64,000 nucleotides of DNA from Achromobacter anxifer (GCF_903652925.1 NZ_CAHLAR010000001.1:372001-436000); one strand, 5' to 3'. Positions 26,569 through 34,959 are shown, counted from the first letter of the stretch. Made by a program: numbers and translations. The notes: generated from the sequence alone by a model not told the origin.

Positions 26569-27477
26569 TCAGCCCTCGCGCGCCTTGGTGGATGTGTTGG
26601 AATGCGAGCCTGAGTTCACGTGCTTCCACAGCGCGCCGACAGCGACGGATTGCGTTCCCGCGGCGGAGCGCACCAGCCCGAACTCGCGGAGTGTCGCCGG
26701 CGCCAGAGGCAAGGCCCGCAATTGGCGCATGTCCGCCGGCAGGGTGGACTCGGGTACTACCGCAACCCCCATGCCTTCGCGCACCAGCGCGCAGGCGCTC
26801 GCCCAGTCGCGGACCGTGACGCGGATATCGCTGAGCGCCAGCCCGGCCTTGTGGGCCAGGCTCAGGCCATTCAACGCGCAGCCGCCGGTCGCCAGAATGA
26901 ACGGCTCATCGGCCAGTTCAGCCAGCGCGATGCCGCGAGATGACGCGCGTCGGCTGTACGGGTGTGCGCCGGGCAGCAGCGCCATCCAACGGTCGCGGCC
27001 CAGGATCAACGCTTGCCTTGGCGGCGCGGGGTTCATCACCACGCCCAGATCGATGGCGCCGCTGGCCAGCCAATCTTCGACCTCCTCGTCGGTGCCTTCC
27101 AGCGCCACGACCTCGATGCCTGGGTGACGCTGTCTGAAGCCGTGCAAAAGAGGAGGCAGCAGCGTCGAGATGACCGAGGGAAAGCTGCCCAGGCGGATGC
27201 GGCCCTGCCGCAGTCCCTTGCTGTCGTCGGCAAGCGCGCGGATGGACTCCAGGTGAGACAGCATCGCGCGGGCGTGATCGATGACCTGCTCGCCCAGCGC
27301 CGTTACCGTCACTTCCTTGCGGGATCGCGCGAAAACCTGAATCCCCAGCGCTGCCTCCAGCTGCGCAATGGCCTGGCTGGCGCCGGATTGGGTAATGCCC
27401 ACGCGCTCGGCCGCGCGGGAGATGTTGCCGGTGTCGGCCGTCGCAACGAGCAGGCGCCAATGTCCCAGGTTCAACAT
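26569..27477 (-). CDS. LysR-family transcriptional regulator
   Basis: A 302-residue LysR protein. MLNLGHWRLLVATADTGNIS and the helix-turn-helix RAAERVGITQSGASQAIAQL are typical; the effector domain begins GRIRLGSFPSVISTLLP and includes ALEGTDEEVEDWL. It is divergent to the glutathione S-transferase gene at 27567 with about 90 bp between them, which makes that gene the likely target. Start at 27477 is supported by the normal N-terminal length. Confidence 0.9.
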   Translation of the reverse strand: MLNLGHWRLLVATADTGNISRAAERVGITQSGASQAIAQLEAALGIQVFARSRKEVTVTALGEQVIDHARAMLSHLESIRALADDSKGLRQGRIRLGSFPSVISTLLPPLLHGFRQRHPGIEVVALEGTDEEVEDWLASGAIDLGVVMNPAPPRQALILGRDRWMALLPGAHPYSRRASSRGIALAELADEPFILATGGCALNGLSLAHKAGLALSDIRVTVRDWASACALVREGMGVAVVPESTLPADMRQLRALPLAPATLREFGLVRSAAGTQSVAVGALWKHVNSGSHSNTSTKAREG

Positions 27478-27566
27478 AAGCTGAGCTAATGATATGAAAT
27501 TCGAGCATTAATTTTACCCAGGCACGATGGCGCGAGAGACTTCCCTGCTGTTCCATCGGAGATGCC

Positions 27567-28172
27567 ATGAAGCTCTACTACGCCCCGCACACCTGTTCGC
27601 TGTCGCCGCACATCGTCCTGCGCGAACTCGACCTGCCGTTCGAACTGGTCAGGGTGAACAACCAGACCAAGCAGACCGCGGACGGCCGCGATTTCCGCGC
27701 CATCAATCCCAAGGGCTATGTCGCCGCGCTGGAACTGGACGACGGCGATGTGCTCACTGAAGGACCTGCCATCGTCCAGTATCTGGCGGACCTGCGGCCC
27801 GGCATGCGGCTGGCGCCGCCCAACGGAACGCGCGAACGCACGCGGTTGCAGGAATGGCTCAACTTCATCACCAGCGAGATTCACGCGGGATCGGCGCCCC
27901 TGTTTCAGGCGGCTTTGCCCGAAGCTGTCAAGGCGCATTTCCGCGAACGGCTTTTTAAACGCTTCGATTATCTGGACGGCATTTTGGCCGCGGGCAGCTA
28001 CTTGATGGGCCAGCAGTTCAGCGTGGCCGATGCCTATCTGTTTACCGTGCTGGGTTGGTGCAGGTTCTTCGCGATCGACCTGGATCGCTGGCCATCCCTG
28101 GCGGCATACGCTGCGCGCATCGGAGAGCGCCCTGCGGTGCAGGCCGCGCTGCGCGCGGAGGCGCAGGGTTGA
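27567..28172 (+). CDS. Glutathione S-transferase
   Basis: A 201-residue GST of the bacterial beta class. The thioredoxin-like N-terminal domain starts MKLYYAPHTCSLSPHIVLRE, whose Cys10 and the following residues match the beta-class active site. GPAIVQYLADLRPG holds the Glu/Ser-type glutathione-binding turn, and the helical domain ends with FSVADAYLFTVLGW. It conjugates or reduces electrophiles with glutathione in the cytoplasm. GGAGATGCC precedes the ATG. It is divergent to the LysR at 26569-27477, its likely regulator. Confidence 0.9.
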   Translation: MKLYYAPHTCSLSPHIVLRELDLPFELVRVNNQTKQTADGRDFRAINPKGYVAALELDDGDVLTEGPAIVQYLADLRPGMRLAPPNGTRERTRLQEWLNFITSEIHAGSAPLFQAALPEAVKAHFRERLFKRFDYLDGILAAGSYLMGQQFSVADAYLFTVLGWCRFFAIDLDRWPSLAAYAARIGERPAVQAALRAEAQG

Positions 28173-28200
28173 ACGTCATACGGTCACGGCAATGGATGCA

Positions 28201-28935
28201 TTAGGCTTGCTGGCGCGTGGCCGCCAGCACGATTTCACGCACGCACACCCCGTCCGGCTGTGCATAGGCGTAGTGGATGGCGTTGGCCACGTCCTCGGCG
28301 GCTAGCACCTTGCCGCCCATCTCGGCCTTCCAGGCTTCGTAGCCCGTCTTGATGTCCGCGTCGGTGGTATGGCCCAGCAGCTCGGTTTCCACGGCGCCTG
28401 GCGCGATGGTAGTCACGCGCACGTTGTGCGCCGACAATTCCTCGCGCAGGTTTTCCGACAGGCCGTGCACGGCGAACTTTGTCCCCACGTAGGCCACATG
28501 ATTGGGGAAGGTCTTGCGCCCGGCTACCGAGCTGATGTTGATGATGCTGCCGCGCTTGCGCTGGACCATGCCCGCGGCGACCGCATGCACGCCGTTCAGC
28601 ACGCCTTTGACGTTCACGTCCAGCATCCTGTCCCATTGATCCGGGTCCTGGCGCGTGATGTCGCCCAATAGCATGACGCCCGCATTGTTGATGAGCGCAT
28701 CGGCCGGACCGAAGCGCGCCTCGCCCTTCTGCACAGCAGCGGCCAGCGCGGCGCGGTCGGTCACGTCGACGGATAGCGCGAGGGTGTCGGGCAGGGTCAG
28801 CGCCTGCATTTGTTCCAGCCGGCGGGCCAGTAGCAGCAACGGGTGGCCATGGGCCGAGAACAGGCGGGCGGCGGCCAGGCCTATGCCGGAACTGGCGCCC
28901 GTAATGATGACGAGAGGCTTTTTCGAGGTGGACAT
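28201..28935 (-). CDS. SDR-family oxidoreductase (classical short-chain dehydrogenase)
   Basis: A 244-residue classical SDR with TGASSGIGLAAARLF (TGxxxGxG cofactor motif), NNAGVM, catalytic SSVAG serine, YVGTK (YxxxK) and APGAVETELLG. It reduces or oxidises an alcohol/carbonyl with NAD(P)(H) in the cytoplasm; substrate unknown. The pattern resembles the YdfG/serine 3-dehydrogenase branch. The gene is divergent to the LysR at 29047 with about 110 bp between them, so it is likely regulated by it. Confidence 0.9.
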   Translation of the reverse strand: MSTSKKPLVIITGASSGIGLAAARLFSAHGHPLLLLARRLEQMQALTLPDTLALSVDVTDRAALAAAVQKGEARFGPADALINNAGVMLLGDITRQDPDQWDRMLDVNVKGVLNGVHAVAAGMVQRKRGSIINISSVAGRKTFPNHVAYVGTKFAVHGLSENLREELSAHNVRVTTIAPGAVETELLGHTTDADIKTGYEAWKAEMGGKVLAAEDVANAIHYAYAQPDGVCVREIVLAATRQQA

Positions 28936-29046
28936 GGCGGACTCCTGGTATCGGTTTTATGTATGCTTGAGTGTTGGGAATCATTCTATTCCTGGGGATT
29001 TCCCCTGAGAAATGGTTTATTCCTTTGGAAGAAATCGGAAAATCTT

Positions 29047-29862
29047 ATGGATAGCCGCCAACTCAAGGCCTTTGTCGCAGTCTTCGAAGAGCGCAACATC
29101 ACGGCCGCCGCGCGTCGCCTGCACCTGAGCCAGCCCGCTCTGTCCGGCACGATCAAGAGCCTGGAGGACTTGCTGGGCACGCAATTGTTCGCGCGGCAGG
29201 CGCGGGGCGTGGCCGTGACGGAGGACGCCCGTATCCTGTATCCCCAGGCGCGCCGCATCCTGTCGCAAACCGACTCGATGACGCATCAGTTCCGCCATGG
29301 TTCGTCTGTGTCGCGCATCGAAATCGGCGTGGAGGCGGATATTGCGAGACAGGACATTGCCGCCTTCATGCGCGCGGCGCGGGAGGTCGTGCCGACGCTT
29401 TTCGTGAGTCTGCTTGAGGGGTGCCATGGCGATGCCCGGCTGGCGACCGAAGACGAGCGCTGCGAGGACGAGCTGTTCCTGCCGTTGTCCGTCGATCCCT
29501 ACGTGCTGGCCAGACCGGCAGGCAGCCGCGCCGACGCCGCGTTGCCGTGGATCGTGTGTCCGGATCATCCGACGCATCAGCGTCTGCTTCCCTACTATGG
29601 CGCCGGGGCAAACACGCCGGCCGCGCACGCAGGATCGTTGCGCTTGGCATTGGCATTGACCGCAGCCGGCGCAGGCATTTGCGTGGCGCCGGATTCCCTC
29701 GCTCGCAGTCAGGCCGGCGTGGAGACCAGATCGCTGGAAGGGCTGGAGATGTCGCGGCGCATCGGGCTTTGCTATGCGGTGCAAGCGCTGGACAAGTCCG
29801 CCGTGGCAACACTGGTGGAGCGGTTTCGGGATCATGCGCTCCAGGCCACGCACGCGACATGA
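29047..29862 (+). CDS. LysR-family transcriptional regulator, short effector domain
   Basis: A 271-residue LysR protein. MDSRQLKAFVAVFEERNITA and the helix-turn-helix ARRLHLSQPALSGTIKSLED are intact, but the effector domain is about 25-30 residues shorter than usual. The middle (LLEGCHGDARLATEDERCED) is compressed. The start is the ATG at 29047, since residues upstream of it in the same frame are not LysR-like. Divergent to the SDR gene. The Bug receptor 130 bp downstream may be a second target. Confidence 0.88.
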   Translation: MDSRQLKAFVAVFEERNITAAARRLHLSQPALSGTIKSLEDLLGTQLFARQARGVAVTEDARILYPQARRILSQTDSMTHQFRHGSSVSRIEIGVEADIARQDIAAFMRAAREVVPTLFVSLLEGCHGDARLATEDERCEDELFLPLSVDPYVLARPAGSRADAALPWIVCPDHPTHQRLLPYYGAGANTPAAHAGSLRLALALTAAGAGICVAPDSLARSQAGVETRSLEGLEMSRRIGLCYAVQALDKSAVATLVERFRDHALQATHAT

Positions 29863-29910
29863 AAAAAGCCGGCCGACGCAACCGAGCGTCGCGGAAAGAA
29901 GGGCGCAGGA

Positions 29911-29936
29911 CTGCAACTTCACTTGTTAAGTTGTAG
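29911..29936. promoter_or_regulatory. Imperfect inverted repeat upstream of Bug gene
   Basis: CTGCAACTT and AAGTTGTAG pair over 8 of 9 positions around an 8-base centre, 60 bp before the Bug receptor start. There is no T-run, so an operator is more likely than a terminator. Function inferred. Confidence 0.35.
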
Positions 29937-29995
29937 TCTTGCGCCTTTCGCCAATAAACGTGGCCGCGCAGCGGCCGATAAGGGAGGAGATAACT

Positions 29996-30985
29996 ATGAC
30001 GTTGCTATCCGGCGCCAAGCTGGGCAGGACGGTACTGGGGCTGACGTTGGCCGCCGCGGCGCTTGCCGCATCGGTCTCCAATGCCTACGCGGACGACTAT
30101 CCCACGCAGCCGATCAAGCTGATCGTGCCCTTTGCCGCCGGAGGCGGCAATGACGGTATCGCGCGTCTCTTGGGGCAGCTGCTGTCCGATGGCCTGAAGC
30201 AACCCGTGGTGGTGGAGAACCGGCCCGGTGCGGGCGGCAAGCTCGGGGTGGAGCAGGGCCTGAGGTCGGCGCCCGATGGCTACACCCTGACCTTGATTTC
30301 CAACAGCTATTCGGTCAACCCCAGCCTGTACAAGCTGCCGTTCGATCCCGTGGAGGACATGACGCCGATAGGCATGATCGCGCGCGCGCCGTTCTTTGTG
30401 TCGGTCAATCCCAATGTGCCGGCGGACAGCCTGGGCGATCTGGTGGCCTTGGCCAAGAAGAAACCAGGCGGGCTGACCTATGCCTCGTCCGGCACGGGCG
30501 GGATTTCGCATCTGGCGATGGAGGCCTTCCTGAAGACGGCCGGCATTTCCATGATCCACGTGCCCTACAAGGGGTCCGCGCCGGCCTTGACGGACACCGT
30601 CTCAGGCCAGGTCAACGTCATGCTGACCACCGCGGGCTCGACCCTGCCTTACCGCGAGGACAAGCGCCTGAAGGTATTGGCCGTGACCTTGCCGCAGCGC
30701 GTTTCCTCGGCGCCGGACATCCCGACGGTGCGCGAGGCCGGCGTGCCATACGACGTGACGGTGTGGTACGGCATCATCGCGCCCAAGGGCGTGCCGCCGC
30801 AGGTACAGGCCAAGCTCAACGCCGCGATCAACGCGGCCGTCGTGATGCCCGAGATGGCCGACCGTCTCAAGGCCACCGGGGAAGAGGCCGCGCCGGGCAG
30901 TCCGCAGGACTTTCGCGATCAGATCGTGAAGGAGATATCGCTGTGGGGCGATGTGGTGCGCGAGGCGGGCGTGACGGTGAATTGA
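29996..30985 (+). CDS. Bug/TctC-family periplasmic solute receptor
   Basis: A 329-residue receptor with signal peptide (LTLAAAALAASVSNAYA), YPTQPIKLIVPFAAGGGNDG, VVENRPGAGGKLG, HVPYKGSAPALTDTVSGQVN and WYGIIAPKGVPPQVQAKL. GGGAGGAGATAACT precedes the ATG at 29996, which decides the start against an in-frame ATG 19 codons upstream. It follows a LysR gene in the same direction. It is the last core gene before the integrated element. Confidence 0.9.
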   Translation: MTLLSGAKLGRTVLGLTLAAAALAASVSNAYADDYPTQPIKLIVPFAAGGGNDGIARLLGQLLSDGLKQPVVVENRPGAGGKLGVEQGLRSAPDGYTLTLISNSYSVNPSLYKLPFDPVEDMTPIGMIARAPFFVSVNPNVPADSLGDLVALAKKKPGGLTYASSGTGGISHLAMEAFLKTAGISMIHVPYKGSAPALTDTVSGQVNVMLTTAGSTLPYREDKRLKVLAVTLPQRVSSAPDIPTVREAGVPYDVTVWYGIIAPKGVPPQVQAKLNAAINAAVVMPEMADRLKATGEEAAPGSPQDFRDQIVKEISLWGDVVREAGVTVN

Positions 30986-31099
30986 TCTGCTTTGCCGCGT
31001 GCGTGGATCTGGTGGTGTGCGGTCACGGACGCAAGGCAGGCATCCGTTCAAGTCGGCGTTGGTTGACGGACGCTTGAAGCGAGGTTTGGCCGGAACATG

Positions 31100-31135
31100 A
31101 AAAAAGCCGTTGACGGTAAACGTCAACGGCTTTTT
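31100..31135 (+). terminator. Rho-independent terminator at the host/element boundary
   Basis: AAAAAAGCCGTTGACG-GTAAA-CGTCAACGGCTTTTT is a perfect stem of ten GC-containing pairs with A/T runs on both sides. It ends the Bug gene and lies seven bases before the left att repeat. Confidence 0.85.
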
Positions 31136-31141
31136 GAATTC

Positions 31142-31160
31142 TGGTGCCCGGGGCCGGAAT
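31142..31160. repeat. Left att core repeat of element 1
   Basis: The sequence tggtgcccggggccggaat is repeated exactly at 38743-38761. It equals the 3' end (CCA side) of a tRNA-Leu read on the minus strand. Beyond 19 bp the two copies diverge. Confidence 0.8.
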
Positions 31161-31186
31161 TCAAACTCCCTCCTGCGGCACCATCT

Positions 31187-31209
31187 TTTCCCTTATAAAT
31201 CAAGGGAAA
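31187..31209. promoter_or_regulatory. Inverted repeat between att and integrase
   Basis: TTTCCCTT-ATAAATC-AAGGGAAA is a perfect 8-bp inverted repeat in AT-rich DNA 45 bp before the integrase start. It could be an integrase or excisionase binding site or a promoter element; no direct evidence. Confidence 0.35.
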
Positions 31210-31253
31210 TCAAGACCTTAGCAGTATCTGAGGGTGTTTGCGTGTGGTAATCT

Positions 31254-32615
31254 TTGGGGTTACCAGACGTGAGAGCTACCTTCGGCATTATCCAAGTGAC
31301 AGTACCGTATACGTACCAGCGCGGGGGCACGATCTACTATCAGCGGGGCATCCCCGATGACCTCCAGGACCGCTACGGCGCGAAGCGGATCAAAGTCAAT
31401 CTTGGTACTTCAGACATTCGGGTCGCGGCTAAGCGCGTCGAGGCTCTCAATCGAGAGGTCGAGGCCGAGTGGACCCTCCTCAGGGCCAGTCCGGAATCAT
31501 CCCCTAAGGCGCTCAAGAAGCACGCTGAGGAGCTTCTCAAGAAGTGGGGCCTATCGCCCGCACCGACTCCGAATAACCCGGACGCGGTTGACCTCTTCCA
31601 TGACCATTTGGAGCGGAAGCGCGAAGCCTACGCGGGAGACGATGAGGTAGCGTACCGGGAGGCTACGGGGGATGAGTATCTCAACCCGGTTGAAATCAAG
31701 GCCGCGCAACTCCTCGCGGGGACCATCAAGCCGCTCCTCAGCGATGCCCTAGAGCTTTACCTCGCGGTCCACCCGAAGCGCGACGATGAGAAGTTCGTCA
31801 CGTACACCAAGCGCGCGTTCGACACGCTTACCAGTGCTATCGGAGACAAGGCGATTGAGGACCTCTCGCGAGAGGATGCGCACAAGTACGTAGCGGCTCA
31901 GACCAAGAGTGGAGCGAAGACCACCACCATTCGGCGGCGCTTGAATGTGGCACGGGTTGTTGTCGAGACGTGGTTTCGCGAGAAGGACATCAACCGCAAG
32001 AATCCATTTGCGCAGGTCCCGATTGCAGCCGAAGGGGCGGACGCTAAGAAGCGCGAGACATTCACCACCGAGGAACTCAGGACGCTAATCGCTGAGTGTA
32101 GGGCGAAGGATGATGATGTCCGTTGGCTCGTCGCCATCCTGGCAGACACGGGCGCACGGTTGGCAGAGGTTGCGGGCCTTGCCCTTGATGACATCGTTCT
32201 TGATGCGGAGACTCCACACATTGTCATTGAGGCCAGACCGTGGAGGGGCATCAAGAACACCGATAGTGCCCGCTCAGTGCCACTGGTAGGGGCCGCTTTA
32301 TGGGCAGCACAGCGGGTCAAGGAAGAGGCCGCTGAAGGACAGCGTTTTGCTTTCCCGAGGTACACCAGCGCGGAAGAAACCAAGGCGGTTCACGCATCCG
32401 CGACGATTGCAAAGTGGATACGTAGCCTGAAACTGGATCACACCGCGCATGAGCTACGGCACACTATGGCGGATCGATTGAGGGATGTTCAGTGTCCCGA
32501 AGACATCCGCTTTGCTATCGGCGGATGGGCCTCGAAGGGTATTGGCTCGAAGTACGGCAAGGGCTACACGCTGCGAGTTATGGCGGAGTGGCTAAGCAAG
32601 GTGGTTGTGGATTGA
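31254..32615 (+). CDS. int: Tyrosine integrase
   Basis: A 453-residue site-specific recombinase. The N-terminal Arm domain (YQRGGTIYYQRGIPDDLQDR, residues 21-40) is of the DUF6538 type, the core-binding helices lie at about 155-245, and the catalytic domain carries R302 (TGARLAE), H399 and R402 (HELR), W425 in place of the usual second histidine, and the nucleophile Y434 (GSKYGKG). All catalytic residues are present. The start is uncertain: TTG at 31254 lies inside a TGGTAA/TTACCA hairpin, and GTG codons at 31269 and 31293 are alternatives. It should integrate and excise element 1 at the tRNA-Leu 3' end. Confidence 0.9.
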   Translation: MGLPDVRATFGIIQVTVPYTYQRGGTIYYQRGIPDDLQDRYGAKRIKVNLGTSDIRVAAKRVEALNREVEAEWTLLRASPESSPKALKKHAEELLKKWGLSPAPTPNNPDAVDLFHDHLERKREAYAGDDEVAYREATGDEYLNPVEIKAAQLLAGTIKPLLSDALELYLAVHPKRDDEKFVTYTKRAFDTLTSAIGDKAIEDLSREDAHKYVAAQTKSGAKTTTIRRRLNVARVVVETWFREKDINRKNPFAQVPIAAEGADAKKRETFTTEELRTLIAECRAKDDDVRWLVAILADTGARLAEVAGLALDDIVLDAETPHIVIEARPWRGIKNTDSARSVPLVGAALWAAQRVKEEAAEGQRFAFPRYTSAEETKAVHASATIAKWIRSLKLDHTAHELRHTMADRLRDVQCPEDIRFAIGGWASKGIGSKYGKGYTLRVMAEWLSKVVVD

Positions 32616-32628
32616 TTAGGAGGTCGAA

Positions 32629-32829
32629 ATGACCGTCATTCTTCCCTGTGAGCGATGCGCGGGTACAGGTTACCTCACCGCTCAGCCTGATGATTCTCAA
32701 CACAACGCACGCTGTCCGGCGTGCAACGGGAGAGGCTATATGGAAAGCACAGAGACACCTCCTCCCGATATTGGGACGCCTAAGGAGGTTCAAGCTAAAG
32801 TCAGCGCGCAGGTGCCTTCACGGCATTAA
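32629..32829 (+). CDS. Small zinc-ribbon protein with two CxxC motifs
   Basis: A 66-residue protein with CERCAGTGYL and CPACNGRGY separated by about 17 residues, the same arrangement as the CxxCxGxG repeats of the DnaJ zinc centre. It probably binds one zinc ion. AGGAGG lies five bases before the ATG, 13 bp after the integrase stop, so it is made with the integrase. An excisionase or accessory role is possible but not shown. Its 3' end overlaps the convergent HEPN gene by 29 bp. Confidence 0.65.
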   Translation: MTVILPCERCAGTGYLTAQPDDSQHNARCPACNGRGYMESTETPPPDIGTPKEVQAKVSAQVPSRH

Positions 32830-33394
32830 CGAGCCACGACCTGTAGCCGTCCAACCCCTTGTCACCACCGTAACGAATAATGCCTCTAGTGAGAGAATCC
32901 AGGACGAAGGCAATATGCTGCGTGAAGAATACGAGCCACTGAACATCATTGGCAGGCTCCGGCCTCCCGGAGGCGGCACGCCATGGGCCGAAGCATGTTT
33001 TGATCGGCTCAATATCGGACGGCTCTATTTGCGCTTTCAGGTCGTGCGCAATCTTGTTTCGGAGACTATTGAGTGCGACCACCCCCGACCCGTGCAATTC
33101 AAGCAGACTCGCGGGGGGAATCCGCTTTATCTCCCACTTCTTGGCAAATCCCATCCGCTTTTTTTGTTTTGCTGTGAGGCCAGGATTAGCGACGGTCAAG
33201 TACCGATCCAAGAAGTGGTCAAGGATGAGGTGCGATAGCAAGACCTGCCCAATTAGGTCCCGATCCTTTTCAAGGTAGTTCAGGTACTCGCTATTGAACG
33301 CCGCTACTGCCTGTTCGTGATGGTGCGCATCCTCCAGCATGGTCCGGACGAATGCGGAGTTTAGGAAAGGCTTTGTTGATTCTTCAGATTCCAT
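32801..33394 (-). CDS. HEPN-like protein with RNKIAH motif (second of pair)
   Basis: A 197-residue all-helical protein. RNKIAH at residues 112-117 fits the Rx4-6H motif that forms the ribonuclease site in HEPN proteins, and it follows a helix pair (LLSHLILDHFLDRYL, then LNSLRNKIAHDL) in the HEPN order. HEPN RNases act in toxin-antitoxin and abortive-infection systems, though some members are inactive. The ATG at 33394 is chosen because upstream codons in the frame overlap the next gene and are proline-rich noise. It lies 58 bp after the companion gene on the same strand. Function inferred, not proven. Confidence 0.65.
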   Translation of the reverse strand: MESEESTKPFLNSAFVRTMLEDAHHHEQAVAAFNSEYLNYLEKDRDLIGQVLLSHLILDHFLDRYLTVANPGLTAKQKKRMGFAKKWEIKRIPPASLLELHGSGVVALNSLRNKIAHDLKAQIEPSDIEPIKTCFGPWRAASGRPEPANDVQWLVFFTQHIAFVLDSLTRGIIRYGGDKGLDGYRSWLVNAVKAPAR

Positions 33395-33452
33395 TTGTCG
33401 GCAAGCGAATCTCAGTGACGCAAAAATTTGAAAGCCCGACTCGATCCATGCC

Positions 33453-34010
33453 TTAGGACGGTTCCCCCCGTGGGGTGGTGGTCCCGGTGACCGAGATGCC
33501 ACCAAGGAAAAGATCGCGCAAATCGGTAGGCATTGCACGGCGCGCCGTAGGTGTGCATAGCATTAGCCTAGCCGCTACATCTTGAATCCTCTGGGTCAAG
33601 TTTTGCAGTTCCTCCAGTTGAACCGGCTGGCTCTTTGGTGGCTGACCCATCTTGCCCTTTACCAGATTCGATATTCCGAGTCCGTTGTCTCCGGCTCCCC
33701 ACTGCCAGTGAGCAAACTTGTTTCGTTGTTCGGTCAGTTGCCTAAGCTCCCTAAGTGCGGCCTTGAGAGTGGCATCGGCCTCAGCGTCATCAGACACCCT
33801 CAAGTCCAACAATTGCTCCGTAATGGCGGGCATGTCGGATACCTTGATCTTGCCGACATTAATGATGACGCGCGCCTGAGCCTCCTCCAGCCCGCAACAG
33901 TCCAAGAACACAGAAAAGACCACGGCCTCAGCCAGCGAATGCGCAGCAATCATTTGTCCGAGTTGCTGGGCATATTCGGGGGTTATGGCGTTGAAATGAG
34001 ATGTCGTCAT
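33453..34010 (-). CDS. HEPN-like protein with RNKFAH motif (first of pair)
   Basis: A 185-residue helical protein. RNKFAH at residues 96-101, followed by WQWG, is a good Rx4-6H HEPN motif; a helix (ATLKAALRELRQLTEQ) leads into it as in HEPN folds. The rest is not recognised. It is the promoter-proximal gene of a two-gene operon with 32801-33394, divergent from the resolvase. The pair recalls two-component HEPN modules, but no nucleotidyltransferase (MNT) antitoxin is present. The ATG at 34010 is chosen because the upstream extension is atypical. Confidence 0.65.
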   Translation of the reverse strand: MTTSHFNAITPEYAQQLGQMIAAHSLAEAVVFSVFLDCCGLEEAQARVIINVGKIKVSDMPAITEQLLDLRVSDDAEADATLKAALRELRQLTEQRNKFAHWQWGAGDNGLGISNLVKGKMGQPPKSQPVQLEELQNLTQRIQDVAARLMLCTPTARRAMPTDLRDLFLGGISVTGTTTPRGEPS

Positions 34011-34113
34011 GGTTGTTGTCCCGCAGCTAGTTATGTTTTTAGCGAGATTATGCCGGCTAACGGCGGGTGGAGGGCCAAACGGTAATCCCGCTACGTGTCC
34101 TAAAGGGATCACT

Positions 34114-34200
34114 TACGTACACTCCGTTCAATGCATGTACGAAACTGAGGGTTGCATTGTTCCGTACACGTTGTATTATTCGTACATCCCTTTCGTACAT
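34114..34200. promoter_or_regulatory. Repeat cluster upstream of resolvase, res-site-like
   Basis: Five CGTAC/GTACG motifs occur within 87 bp: 34116-34120, inverted 34136-34141, and CGTACA at 34163, 34181 and 34194. They lie directly before the serine recombinase gene, where res sites of Tn3-type resolvases are placed. The region is also the shared promoter area with the divergent HEPN operon. Confidence 0.55.
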
Positions 34201-34229
34201 AAGCGGCACAGCCGCCAAGAGAGCCCATC

Positions 34230-34808
34230 ATGTCCCGTGTCTTCGCCTACTGCCGCGTGTCCACCGCTGACCAGACCACAGACAACCAAGTCCGAGAGAT
34301 TGAGGCGGCAGGCTTTGCCCTCACTCCGCGCCGCACAGTCACCGAGCATATCTCCGGGTCTGTGTCCGCAATGGAGCGGCCCAAGTTCAAAGCCCTCAGC
34401 GAGAAGCTGGAGGATGGCGATGTCCTGGTGGTGACCAAGCTAGACAGGCTGGGGCGCAATGCGATGGATGTACGCTCTACGGTGGAGGCCCTTGCTACTG
34501 AAGGCGTCCGGGTTCATTGCCTTGCCCTCGGTGGCGTAGACCTCACCAGCGCAGCGGGGCGCATGACAATGCAGGTCCTCGCAGCAGTGGCGGAGTTTGA
34601 GCGGGACCTCCTGATTGAACGGACCAATGCCGGTATCAAGCGGGCCAAGGCGGACGGAAAGACGTTTGGCAGGCCCCCAGCGTTGACCCCGGAGCGGCAG
34701 CAGGAAGTGCGCCAGAAGTTGGCCGAGGGTGTCCCTGTGGCGCAACTGGCGCGGGACTACAAGACGACCCGGCAGACCATCATGCGGGTCCGGGAAAGGT
34801 CGGCTTGA
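34230..34808 (+). CDS. Serine recombinase / resolvase
   Basis: A 192-residue small serine recombinase. YCRVSTADQ places the nucleophile at Ser11, [11 protein letters not shown] and [19 protein letters not shown] are the conserved catalytic-domain and long-helix segments, and [16 protein letters not shown] plus [18 protein letters not shown] form the C-terminal helix-turn-helix. This is the usual length of Tn3/Hin-type enzymes. It probably resolves multimers or inverts DNA within the element at the repeat cluster before it. All key residues are intact. Confidence 0.92.
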   Translation: MSRVFAYCRVSTADQTTDNQVREIEAAGFALTPRRTVTEHISGSVSAMERPKFKALSEKLEDGDVLVVTKLDRLGRNAMDVRSTVEALATEGVRVHCLALGGVDLTSAAGRMTMQVLAAVAEFERDLLIERTNAGIKRAKADGKTFGRPPALTPERQQEVRQKLAEGVPVAQLARDYKTTRQTIMRVRERSA

Positions 34809-34862
34809 CGGGGCAAAACGTGTCTCCGCAACGCTTTGATTTATTTGATTATTTTTCATGGT

Positions 34863-34959
34863 GGCACAATAGGAAGGAGCCGCTTTATCCCGCCACACTA
34901 GGAAAGAGCGGCTTTATCTGCCAGGGCGCAATTGTCATCCCGGCACAATAGGACAGAGA
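34863..34959 (+). repeat. Three tandem repeats: iteron-like or phage-polymerase-promoter-like
   Basis: Unit 1 (34863-34890) and unit 2 (34892-34919) agree at 23 of 28 positions; unit 3 (34942-34959) repeats the first 18 bases. The common core is cacaataggaaagag. It resembles SP6/T7-class promoters, which have CACTATAG followed by a purine run; alternatively the units are iterons for an initiator. A further ggcacaat appears at 35161, just before the RHH gene. All are in the same direction as the downstream genes. Confidence 0.55.

Noticed and set aside
34163-34959. Repeats around the resolvase as a CRISPR array
   Set aside because: Motifs are short, irregularly spaced and in mixed orientation; no spacers of even length and no cas genes.
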